A stretch of DNA of 64,000 nucleotides, taken from contig NC_072896.1 in the NCBI RefSeq assembly GCF_027943255.1, positions 47,456,501-47,520,500 of the forward strand, written 5' to 3'. Each line of letters opens with the position of its first letter. Position 1 is the stretch's first letter. Below are positions 33,667 through 44,900 of the stretch, one piece after another. Made by a program: the position numbers and the translations under genes. The DNA comes from Anastrepha obliqua. Taxonomy: Eukaryota > Arthropoda > Insecta > Diptera > Tephritidae. The notes beneath the pieces were generated by a model that did not search any database, was not told the DNA's origin, and was given only the letters and a program-made list of their open reading frames with translations.

Positions 33667-34392
33667 GGGGGTGGTAGGGTTTAGCGCTAAAAAAAACACT
33701 TTTTTTTTGAATTATTTACAGAAATATGGCTTAAGATACTTTAATAAAATCAGTTGCATGTTATTGTACATCTTTTCAATAAGTTTTTAAAAAATATTAA
33801 TAATAAAATATTGACAAATAAGCCCATGACAGAGTTTTTTTGAAGATATGTTTTTCGAGAGGTGCTCTGCGGTGCCAATCGGCATTCGTCGTAGAATCAT
33901 CTGAAACCAAAAAAGTCGAATTTTTCAGTTAAAGTATGACGTAATGCTCCCCCCCCCACATGAATAAAATTTTTGTTTTTCATTTTTGTAGTTTTGGTGG
34001 CTAAAAAACGTAAAACGAGCATTTTTGGCGAAAAATTTCGCCATATTTGTAAGTGAAAAACAAAAAAAAAAAAAAAAAAATAAAAAAAAACAGTGTGGGG
34101 GGAGGTATTTTTGATTTAGAAAACGTGTGCCAAATTTGAAAAGAATCGGTTTAATAGTTTCGGAGTTGTGATTGGCATCGACTTTTAAGAAGTCGTTTCG
34201 GGAAAAACGCGTTTGAAAAAATGACTCCGAAAAATTATCTATGCTCCGTATTCGAGGTAGAGTGCCTACAAAGGCTATAACTTTAAGAGTTCTGCTCCGA
34301 TCCACTTAAAATTTTGACACAACATTCTTGAAATGATTTACTATAAGATGAGTGAAGAAAAAAAATTTCGATTTTGTGACCCTACCCCCCCC
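33667..34392. mobile_element. TTAA-flanked MITE, complete copy B
   Basis: TTAA lies at both edges (33663-33666 and 34393-34396). Terminal inverted repeats are GGGGGTGGTAGGGT and, on the complement, GGGGGGGGTAGGGT (one mismatch). The ~726-bp body matches copy A at 10711-11393, with poly-A and poly-C length changes. The TTAA target suggests piggyBac- or Sola-type mobilisation; no transposase is encoded. Confidence 0.85.
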
Positions 34393-34429
34393 TTAACGGC
34401 TTTCAACGTCAACTCCTGCCTGTGGAAAT

Positions 34430-35475
34430 TTTCAATGCGTTCTAAACTGGATATAAGACGGAAACTCCATTTCTTTATTTATTTATTTATTCATTTAATA
34501 ATCTAAAACAGACTATGAAAAACAGATTAATTATAATATTAAATTACTAAAAACGAAATAATTCAATGAAAAATAAATTAAACTTATAATTTACTTATTA
34601 TTAAGATTTCTTTTAATTTACAGAGAAAGAATATTAGATAATACTTAGTATTTAGTTCAACAATTCGTTTAATAATAATTTGAAGTGCTTCTTTGTTGAA
34701 GAAAAATCTAGGCCAATATGGTTTGAAAGCGAATTAAATTTTCTCATAGTTCCAGAAAGTATAATAATTTCATACGCTGCGCAGAGAAATATTGAAATTA
34801 ATTTTCTCGAATAACGAGGTGGAGTCAGGCGCCCCTCTCATCTATCAAATCGAAAACGAAAGTGAGGTGTATACCTTTTTTTGGGGCTTGGCCGAGCTCC
34901 TCCTCCTATTTGTGGCGTGCGTCTTGATGTTGTTTCACATATGGAGGGGCCCACAGTTTTTCAGCCGACGGCAGATATTTTTTATGAGGAGCTTTTTCAT
35001 GGCAGAAATACACTCGAAGGTTTGCCATTGTCTGCCGAGGGGCGACCGCTAATAGAAAAAACTTTTTCTTCATTTTGGTTTTTCACGAAGAATTGAACCT
35101 ACGTCTTCCGTATGGTAGACACGCACCAGCCCATTCGGCTACGGTGGCCGCCGTAGGGAGGGAATAGTCCTTCTAATGTTTAGTGCTTTTAGATTAATGT
35201 GTAAGTACCGACTTTTATAGGATGGAATTGGATCAGTGAAATTCAAAGAACGCAAAGCATAACACACAAAATCTTTCTGGACACGTTCAAGCCTACTAAT
35301 ATGACAAGCATATGTTATTATGGTCTCCTAATAAAGGTGGCGTATTCCAGCTTCGAACGCACCAGAGAGGTATATAACAACTTTAGAGTATATGGATCAC
35401 CAAAGTCCGAACTAAAACGTCGAATAAAAGCAAGTACAGAATATGACTTTGTAAAGTCTTAAGATTATTTGTAAG
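34430..35475 (-). mobile_element. Jockey/CR1-like LINE fragment interrupted by a SINE
   Basis: The minus translation of 35170-35475 gives 'LERVQKDFVCYALRSL..TDPIPSY', the conserved end of the RT domain in Jockey/CR1/R1 LINEs (I..IQ..F.R...R). AT-rich LINE-like sequence continues on the far side of the SINE at 34868-35158, from about 34440 to 34790. The assignment of that left part is weaker. Confidence 0.55.
34868..35158 (-). mobile_element. tRNA-derived SINE, near full length
   Basis: Complement of the copy at 36463-36775. The minus-strand head contains the A-box-like TGGTGCGTG region and a B box close to GGTTCAATTC. The body includes the CTCGGCAGACAATGGCAAAC block and ends GGGGCTTGGCCGAGC on the plus strand. 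Confidence 0.85.
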
Positions 35476-35489
35476 TAGTATCAACGATT

Positions 35490-35990
35490 CCACACGGAAA
35501 AATTTTCTGAGCAGGACGAGCCTGCAGAAGGACGGCCAAAATCATCGACCGACAAGATAAATTTAGCTCTGGAGGAGCGAAAAATTGGCGGAGATGCACG
35601 GTAATGATATGCAATGGAATGTGCTTAAATACTATGGCAGTAGCGCGAGTATTACATAATGATTTGCAATATACAAAGAAATCTGCTGGATGGGCTCAAC
35701 GAATTTTGAATGAGTTAAAAAAGGAGCTAGAGTCAAATTTGAGTAATATTTTTCAAGAAAATTCGAGAGCATAGTAACTTTAATATGATCGTAACAGGTG
35801 ACGAAGCTTAGTGTTTTAAGTATGATCTGGAAACCAAACAACAGTCCATGATATGGAGCCCGAAAGGAGCAAAACCACTTGTGAAAGCCGGGCAGCAAAA
35901 GTGATGATCTGGGTTTACTTCGCCAAATGGTATACTGAAATCATTTCTGGTTATTTCCAAAATTTACTGAACTTTTGTTAGTCCCCTCGT
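35490..35990 (+). mobile_element. Mariner-like transposase remnant
   Basis: The plus translation shows 'VARVLHNDLQYTKKSAGWAQ' followed by RILNELKKELESN, then a 'DLETKQQSM.W.P.G.K' block after several stops. This is the N-terminal to middle part of a mariner transposase including the region before the first catalytic Asp (TGDEA). Dead. Confidence 0.75.
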
Positions 35991-36462
35991 ATAGTTGAGA
36001 AAATGTCACAAGGTGTTGTGAAATGTAAGTATAAGTAATTCAAAATAGTCAAATGTATTTCAGAGAGCATTAAATACACTTCAGAATAGTAAATCGGACT
36101 TCAGAATAGAGCTTTTAAGAAATGCGGAAATTTTTAACTAAATTATTTACTTTATTGAAGTCACAAGTGATATGATTAAAAATGGTCTCTATTCTTTTTT
36201 TGATTTATGCTGCATATACATTATTTTTTTTTTGGTTAGTCATTTGATTTCCGTTATTCGATTGCAAATCCAAAATGTTAGTCATTCGCAGTCTTTTGTA
36301 TTCTTGTATGGTACTACTGGAGTTTTAATTAAATTTTGTTTGTGTACTGATTTATATTAAATTGTTTACTTATTTATTTGTTTTACACAAATTGGACGCT
36401 ACAATGAACTATAAAGGTTCTTACTGACTTGAACCTGGATTATACATAGAGTAAAATATGTT

Positions 36463-36775
36463 GTGGCCGTCGTAGCCGGTGCGTGACTACCATTCGGGAG
36501 AGCGTCGGTTCAAATCTCCGTGTATGCAGCAGCAAAATTATAGAAAAAGTTTATTCTAATAACGATCGGCCCTCAGCATGCAATGACAAACCTCCGAGTG
36601 TATTTCGACCATAAAAAAGTTCCTCATAGAAAACCTTTTACCGTTCGGAGTCCGCTTAAAACTGTAGGTCCTTACATTTGTGGAACGACATCAAGGCGCA
36701 TGCCACAAGTAGAAGGAGGAGCTCGACCAAACAACTAACAAAAGTGTACGCGTCAATTATTTTTTTTATAGATTT
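36463..36775 (+). mobile_element. tRNA-derived SINE, full-length reference copy
   Basis: Begins GTGGCCGTCGTAGCCGGTGC, with an A-box-like region TAGCCGGTGCGTGA and B box GGTTCAAATCTCC about 30 bp apart: an internal RNA polymerase III promoter. The tRNA-unrelated body ends with 'GGAGGAGCTCGACCAAAC' and an AT-rich tail. It is the most frequent repeat in this window. Confidence 0.88.
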
Positions 36776-37149
36776 TGTAAAGAATACGAAAATAATATTG
36801 AATTTAGTTCACTAACAAAAAAAATATTGGCAGAGAAAAATCAAGAGTAATAGAATTTTAAATCTCGTTTAGCTCCCGAAATGACGCGTTACTCGGCCAT
36901 GCCTTGCATAATTCGTACTGAAGCTCTTGATATAAAATAGATAATAAGAACGAAGAGTCCTGGTTGGAATAAGAAACTAAAAAGCAACGGATTGCTAGTA
37001 ATGAGGGGTCATTATCATGCCCAACACAAAAACGGAGAGAGAATAATCATTCTGTGTTCAAGGGACTTTAGGCTAATTAAAAGGATACGGGATTTATACG
37101 ATTGTACGATTCTACTAATTGCAAATTTACCATGAGGTCTCCAAATAAA

Positions 37150-38368
37150 TGTACAAGGTGAAGTCCAAAATAAACAAGACTGGCATCATAAAAATGTTTT
37201 TGCACCATCCTTCACATCCCTAGCTGACTTCCAGTGAAAACTTGGCGACGTTCGGTTTAGTGGAAGCGAAGTTATTACGTCTCAAGTGCCAGTATGTTTG
37301 CATCATTGGTACAAAAATAAGTTTCGAACAAAAACCTAATATCAAATTTAGTTTTAAAATCGGTAAACCGTTTACCGAAACATTTGAATTTATGAAAAAA
37401 GTTTAAAGCGATGATTGTCCATCTCGTGCCAAATTTCATGAGTGGTTTACACGTTTCAGAGATGGTTGTGAGGACATAAATGAAAATGAACATATGGGCC
37501 GCCAAAAATCAGTAATCACCGAAAACTACATCGAAATTGTTCATAAAATTATCAAAAATTAACCGAAATCATCGTTGTAATTCATGGAATCGGAGTTGAA
37601 TATCGATTTATCGCATTTTAACTTACCATTTGGGCTTACGAAAGGTATGTACACGTTTCTTTCCGCACAACTTAACTGAGGACCAAAAATTGCTCCAAAT
37701 TCAACATTTGAAAGATCTCATTACAGAGGCGAAAAAGAACTTCCTTTGCAACATTGTAACTGGTGATGAAACGTTGCGTTTCCAACTTGAACGTGAAACT
37801 AAGCATCAAAGTGCCAAATGGAAGACTCCAGACGAGCCACCACCCAAAAAATCTCGTTTGGAGAAGTCAAAAATCAAGTCGATGCTCATTTGTTTTTACG
37901 ATTGCAAGGTAATTCTCCACAAGAAGTTCGTGCCAACGGGTCAAACCGTCAATGCAATTCTCTAACTTGACGTTTTGAGCGCTTGTTGCATCGCGTTCGT
38001 CGAATTCGCCCTGAATACCGTGAAGGAGGAAGCTGGGCTTATTGCATGATAATGCACCATCTCATCGATTCACTCTTGTGCCTGATTTTTTGACTAGAAA
38101 TCGCATTTTAATCATTAATCACTCACCGTATTCGCCTGATATGGCTCCCTGTGAGTTCTACCTATTCGGAGAATTCTACCATCTAAAAGGCTTGTACCGA
38201 CATCCTGAAAGACGTTCCGGTCAATGACCTGAAACACTCTTTCGAAAATCTTTTAGATTGCGCTAACAGTGCATCGCGGCCAGAGGGGACTATTTTGAAT
38301 AAATAAACTCGAAGTTATTAGAACAAAGCTTCTCTTTTAGCCTTATTATTTTGGACTTCACCTTGTAT
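37150..38368 (+). mobile_element. Nearly full-length, inactivated mariner
   Basis: Inverted ends TACAAGGTGAAGTCCAAAAT match at both sides (37150; complement at about 38368), followed by TA-type sequence. The interior has mariner N-terminal helix-turn-helix remnants (RAKFHEWFTRFRDG), VTGDET (first catalytic Asp) in frame 37630-37965, the 'HDNAPSH' block near 38043, and SPDMAPCEFY near 38130. In that last block the expected Asp is replaced by Glu, and there are several frameshifts. Same family as the copy running off the window at 63333. Confidence 0.88.
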
Positions 38369-38369
38369 G

Positions 38370-39180
38370 TATAAGTAGTATGTTCAAGCTTTTGACGAAC
38401 GAAAGATTACAGTATTGACCAAAACTAAAGCACTCCCTTACAAGGTTTCTAATAGTGCCAAATAGTTCAATAAAAACCACGTCAAATATTACATACTTTT
38501 GTACCATGTTTTTCTTATTAATTTGGTATTAATAAAACATGGCAAAAATTATTCAACACTTTTAATATAAAAAACTAAAATTGAAAATATCTATAGCACT
38601 TAAAAATGAAATGCTCAAACTGAAGTACACCGCCCTAATAGTAAGTTAATTATGTTTGTTGTTAAACCCATTATTCTCCCATAAGTTCTCAATTGGATTG
38701 AGATCGGGAGATTGAACAGTCCAATCTAAACCTCTATAGCATTTTGCTGTAACGGCGTTTTACAGTGTCTAGAGGTATGTTTATATTTATTTTTCTGCTG
38801 GAACCTCCATTTTAATGGTATTTATGCAATTTAATGCAAGAATTTTATGCACAGGAGTTTCAACGTAAAAGGATCTGAGCAGTTGAAACTTCGATGCAGA
38901 CAACCTAGAGCCGCATATAATTTAGATATGAAAAGGTGATTATTCTGGTTCATAAATTCTGATTTGTTTTGTCCTCCGCATGCCCATGTCTAAGTCCTAT
39001 GTAGCTCCGAAAATTAATTTCTTTATGGTAAAATTTTCGAAATATTTGCAATTTGTCAACTAAATAATTTTAATACATACATGTAATTCGCATGAAAATT
39101 AAAGATAATGAAATTGAATTCATATGTAAGATACGAGCGATTCTACATAGGAATTAGATAATGCTATGCGGAGAACAAAA
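38370..39180. other. Intergenic, no recognised feature
   Basis: No supported frame, RNA or repeat boundary was seen. Confidence 0.4.
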
Positions 39181-39184
39181 CGAA

Positions 39185-39690
39185 TCAGAGCATTCACAGT
39201 TTGTCCTTGGTGACGGTTAGGAATCTTTTAAAACTCGTTTGGTTGTATCCTCCCAATAAGGATTTCGCCTGGCGTAGTCCCATAGTTTGGTGCCAGCAAA
39301 CCTTCCTTAGCCTTAGCTCTTCACTCCTAAACTTCACTTTGATGGTGTGTTGTCCCATAGCAAGGAAGGGCTCAGGTTCTATTTATGACGAGGCCGCGGC
39401 CTCTCTCGCCAATGCGCCCGCTAGTTCGTTCCCAGTTATACCTCAACATCCTGGTACCCAAATTAACTGGATGCGATTGTGCGTTTTTAGTAGATTGAGT
39501 GCGATGCACTCAAGGACTCAGTGAGAACTTAATCTCACAGAATGATAGTGCCTTGAGTGTCGCCTGACTATTGCTCGAATGACAATTCGCTAACTTCGGA
39601 AATTTGTTTCTAAATTTATCTCTGCACATAGCCTGATGGTATACACCATATAATCCAGCGCCTATGTCTTCTGGTGTCCTGTAGAGATAT
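39185..39690 (-). mobile_element. LINE fragment (RNase H region)
   Basis: The minus strand gives, with a frameshift, 'IWVPG..GITGNELAGALARE' -like sequence and 'VCWHQTMGLRQAKSLLGG'. That is the RNase H end of an R1/I-type LINE ORF2. The same sequence, diverged, is at 49985-50480. Confidence 0.7.
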
Positions 39691-40383
39691 ATATGTATAT
39701 TGATAGACACATATTTGCGCAGTAATCGAAAAGGTTTGCAATAAACTTATTTGCGATTGTAAGTGGGTTGTTATAAATATTGACAACTCTCACACAGATC
39801 TGCAAATTCACTTTGAATCGCTATCCCTGGATCTTAAAGCGTGAACCCTATTTTATTCAATATTGCGAATTTTTTTGGAATTTGCATATATGATTATTAT
39901 AGTGTAAGATTCAAGTTCTTATTTGAGTATAATCAAAACGGCGCTTTAGTGCTACTTGAGGAGTGCCAGACTGGCACTTCAACCACTTCACCTATGTATA
40001 ATCAAAATATTTTTGAAAAAAGGAGGGGTAAAAACATCCAACCAATTTTTTATGAGTTTTTACCCCCAATTCATTCCATGAAAGGCACTTGTGGACTACC
40101 AATTTCGTTCAATAAACAAGAAAACATGTAAACCTGTGTAATTCATGGAAATTTAATTTTATTTGGTGTTAGTTAGTTTTGTATGACAATCCTCCAGGAA
40201 TTGTATGTAACATACACAATTCCGCAATGCAACTCTGTAACTGCTAAACACTATGTATGTTACAGTTGTAGCTTCGTGACATCCGCCTTTCACCACTACT
40301 ATCTTACAGTTACAGTCGTCACAACTTTTGAAAGATCTCACAGCTGTTATCAGTGACTTTACAGTATCAGTAGCAAATATTCA

Positions 40384-41978
40384 CTAATATTTGTCTTCTT
40401 TATTAAACGTACATATGTACATGGGAGCATGCATATGTTTGCCCATCGCATGTTTGTATACATGCATACCCATGCACTTATATATGTACATATATATGCA
40501 TACTCTTGCATACCACTTATAAATAAATAGGTATAATATTAAGAAATTAAGAAATATAAAATGTTCTAAGCGGCAACCGTCTCTCCCACAACAAGTACAA
40601 ATGCTTTCTCTATTTTCAATCTCACTCTCTGTATTCATTGTATCCTCTCTCAATTGCTCCTTTTTATATGCTCTTTCAAAAGCTTCAAGCACATATCGCA
40701 AGCTCTTGAGCTTTGAATACAACATCTAAAAGTATTATTTTATTCTCTACAATTAGTATGCAGTGCATAAAAATGTGAAAGACGTGAAAATAAAAATGTT
40801 AAAAATATATAGGGAATATTAAATGGAATTCTGCAATATATTGTATATTATTTAATCAAGTATAATTTAATATAATAGTTAAAGTTAGTAACATATTAAA
40901 AACAAAGAAAAAACAGAGTGAAGTGCAAAAGGACTAAGTAAAAATATGGAATTTCAATGAGAGAAAGTGTCAACGAAATACTCTTGAAATGTCCCATAGA
41001 GTCGTAGTAGCGCGCTGGTTGTCGCACGGTTCCCAGCGCTCCCCTAGTGCCAAATCTGTTGTTGATGCTATTAATTGATTTATTAATACGTCACTAAAAT
41101 TTAAATTAATAAAAATTAATTTTAGAAAGTGAAAAAATTGCTATTCTAGTGTGCATACATATACATATGTGCATATTTATGTATCCGTGTGTATTTTTTA
41201 AAGAATATATCTACATATGTGTGTTGATATGTATGCATCAAAAATTTCCTATGGTGTTATTAATAGAATTATTTGTGTTTTAATTTGTGATAGTGTTAAC
41301 CTGAACGAATTGAAGCATTTAAATTCAATTTTAATTAAGAGCTTAATGAGCTCAATCATAGTTTTATTTAAATCGAAATTGCAGCAATGAAAATTTACAG
41401 AGGAAAATATCGCAATGTGTATACAAAATCGAATACTGTTTAAAAGTGAGAAATGGGCCAATGAATGGTATGCTCATCATGCGGGAATGAAGGTGGCGTG
41501 GAAACGCCTCTCTTCCCACTGGCTACTTACATACATTCCATACATAGCGTTATTAGTATCTACGTAAAGGCACAGGGTACAAGCACTTATACATATGTAC
41601 ATATATCCGAGCATGCGTTTCTCCAACGGTCTTCCCTGAATATTAGTTGACCTGTTGTATGAGTACAATTTTGATATTCGCACTAATAGGGGTGGCGGTA
41701 ATAAGTGAATGTGCTATGGCAGACAGTAGTGGCAAGGTGCAACGCAACAAAGCGCAAACTAGATACGTATTATTATGCAGCTACGAGTACATATGTATAA
41801 TGTGACAATAAATATCGGATCCATGAGATTGCGTCTAGACCACGACAATGATTGTTGAATTTGAAGTGCAATGGCATTACTTTGCGCTTACTTCTTATTT
41901 ATTTGCAGCTATCTAAACGCTAAAATAGCATAGACGACTTAATTGAATAATTAAATAAATTAAAAAAAAATTAAAAAA
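40384..41978. other. Region upstream of the NWD-like gene; possible promoter/5' UTR, unassigned
   Basis: AT-rich, with many TACATATGTACATAT-type microsatellite patches. A promoter or 5' UTR exon of the plus-strand gene at 41979 would be expected here, and possibly the 5' exon of the Hasp-like gene on the other strand, but neither can be pinned down. Confidence 0.4.
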
Positions 41979-44900
41979 ATGGGTAACGTTTGCAGTTCTG
42001 GAGATAAACGAAAAAACGACAGCATATCAGAGAAATCAGACGAGTGAGTAGATATAAACATATCTAAGTACATATATGTTTGTATGTATGCGTTTACATT
42101 GATGTTATTAAGGATATCTTCTTTTTATAAGAAACATTTATACTGACACTTGGCCGACAAGTAGTTGGAGTCGATCGGATTACTTTTCCTCAAATTAAAA
42201 TCGGTTATGGTAGGCAGTTTATATAAACAAATGAAGTGAATATAAAGATAATAATAAATACGTTTCCACGACAGTCGGTTCTACGTTACCGAAACGACCC
42301 GGATTTATATCCGGCCAAGGACTGTCACTCCAGCAGCATTCACCGTATGTAAGTATGGGGAATGTTTATGCTGCTACAACAACAACAACATAATAATAAA
42401 TACCTTCTACTCAAATATGAACGAGACGTTATCAATAAAACGGTCCGCGGATGACATATGGCAAAAATAAATTTTTTGTTTTTTGGTAGGACTGTTATAA
42501 GCTTACATGGCAAATTTCAGCGTGATATGTCACATAGTTTGTTTTCTGTGCTACTGTAAACAAGTCAAGCTCGAGTGTGTTCTTCGAATTTAACGATGGA
42601 AATTCAAGTTGAACAAAGAATTTGTTTCAAATTTTGTTATTCCAACAAAATTTCGGCTTCAGACGCCTTAAAAATGTTGCAGACAACCTATGGGGACTGT
42701 GCTCTATCGCGTGCACGTGTTTTCCAGTGGTACAAATCGTTCAAAGAGGGCCGTACATCAACCCAAAAAACCACGCCAAAGTCGCTCAAAAATTAAGGTT
42801 TTGCTGACTGTTTTTTTTCGATTACGAAGGTGTGGTGCACTCGGAGTTCCTTCCGCAAGGCCGATCGGTTAACGCTGAATATTATTTAGACGTTTTAAAG
42901 CGTTTGCGCGAGAACATTCGTCTTAAAAGGAAGGAATTTTGGAACAACAAGTCATGGTTCTTGCATCACGATAATGCACCAGCTCACACATCACGTCTTG
43001 TTCGCGATTATTTGAACAAAATTAATGTTAATATCGTTCCGCAAGCACCGTATTCGCCTGATATGGCTCCATGTGACTTTTTCCTGTTTCCCAAGCTCAA
43101 GTTGCCGCTCCGTGGAAAACATTTTGAGACAATTGAAGTCATAAAAGAGAATTTGCCATATAGAATCGGACTACTAACTTTTCCGATATTGTTATCCGCT
43201 TTTGACGTGGGAGCAATAAATTATAAGTTTCTTTAGCGGTATTTCTAAGTTTTATTTGAATTCTCTCAGCCTTTCGTTGATCTATTATTAGACTCTGGAG
43301 CGGATTAACCATGGCTGGCTGCATAAATAAAGAAAATAAATAACTGGCGTCTACACTTCTGTTACTCCGATTTGTGTATGACGTGCACTTTTAATGCGAC
43401 TGCGAACGGCAAATGGTTTTTATGGAGAATTGCTTATTTTATTGGAAATTTGCTGGCAAAGGGGCGACCGCTATTAGATCCCACATTGATGTGGTTCAAA
43501 AGTTCTGTGTCCATTTACCCTTTTCTAACTGCATTCTAAAATACATTTTTATTCCATAATTTTCTTATAAACTTTAACTTAACTTGGGGGTGCCCCAATC
43601 CCACAGAAAAAAATTCATAGCGGTAATATCGGGCGACTGGGTGGCCAGGGTATATCACCGAAACAGCTTAGTTTGTTAGCGAACAAATCATGCCATATCG
43701 TATTGGTCTCTCTGGTCGTGTGCGGCGTGTTGCCATCTTGCTGAAACCATGTATAGTATGTGTACTGATGGAAGAATGTTTTCTCATTATTGGCAGAAAG
43801 TAGTCCACCATTCACAGAAATTGCTTGCCTTCCACGATTTTCAAAAAAAGTATGATCCAATTATTCCACTGCTTGGCAATGCACATCAAACCGTCACTTT
43901 GAGTCTGTGAAGTGGATGTTGCTATTTTAATAGTAGGTCCTTTAGGTTGTCAATAATAAGAATTTTGCTTATTTACACTTCCCTTTAAATGATAATATTG
44001 TTTACTGTACGAAATCTCTTCAACATTATCTTGGAGACATTATTAAGACATATTGAAATCGTTAGGTTTAAGCGCTACATCATCACAATGCCATCACACA
44101 GGGGCTACAATCTTTCGCCAACAAATACCTTCGCATCATCTGCAGAATAGTCTGGCCAAGCACCATCATTAACGACGCACTGTGGATATTAACGAATGAG
44201 GAAATAGGGAAATTAAATGCAGAAAGTGGCGATGAATCACACGTTGAGAAAACCAGCAGATAGCATCACGAGAATGGCACTGGACTGGAACCCGCAAAGA
44301 AGCAGAGGTTGCGGTCGACCAAAAAACACTTGGAGAAGATCGATGTTGCGCGAACTAGCAGATGCCGGCATCTCATGGGACTGTGCAAAAAGAAACAAAA
44401 CCGTGTTCGATGGAAGAGTCTTTTCGAGGCCCTATGCTCTCGAGAGGAGTAATCAAGGAAACAAAAAAAAAAAGGTTTAAGCGCGTGCACGATTTGAATT
44501 TCGAAGGGACGAAGTCTAAGATCCTCTCTCAATATTTAAAGCACAATAGGTTTTGGAAGTTCCAGGACTTTCTTGCGCACGGACTGACACAGATTATTGC
44601 GGAAACGTGCGAGGAGTTCAATATTTTCATTTTATTCATTTTTTTCGATGTCCCCCTAGGCGAGAGAGAGTTGCCTTTTATATTTTCTTATAGTCGCTGT
44701 TCGCTCTTCGATGAATTCTGTGAAGGTCGTGCAAAATCAGTTGTTGTGCCAGAAAATATTAAAGTTGGGCGCAAAAAGATTGAGTAAGATCGTCATGTCA
44801 CATACCATGAGATTGAGGCAGCCTTGGGCATTAGTATAACAAGCCAATGAGATTTTGCAAGATCACCTTGTGCTAAAAATGGTTGGATTCCATACAATTT

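Noticed and set aside
36463..36560. Functional tRNA gene
   Set aside because: A and B boxes exist, but there is no tRNA cloverleaf and the unit recurs with a SINE body.
37630..37965. 111-codon frame as a host gene
   Set aside because: It is the central part of a mariner transposase (VTGDET, KPPPKKS-type blocks) between matched mariner ends.
40384..40725. 113-codon minus frame as the Hasp-like 5' exon
   Set aside because: It lacks a signal peptide and a suitable phase-1 donor, and overlaps TACATATG microsatellite.
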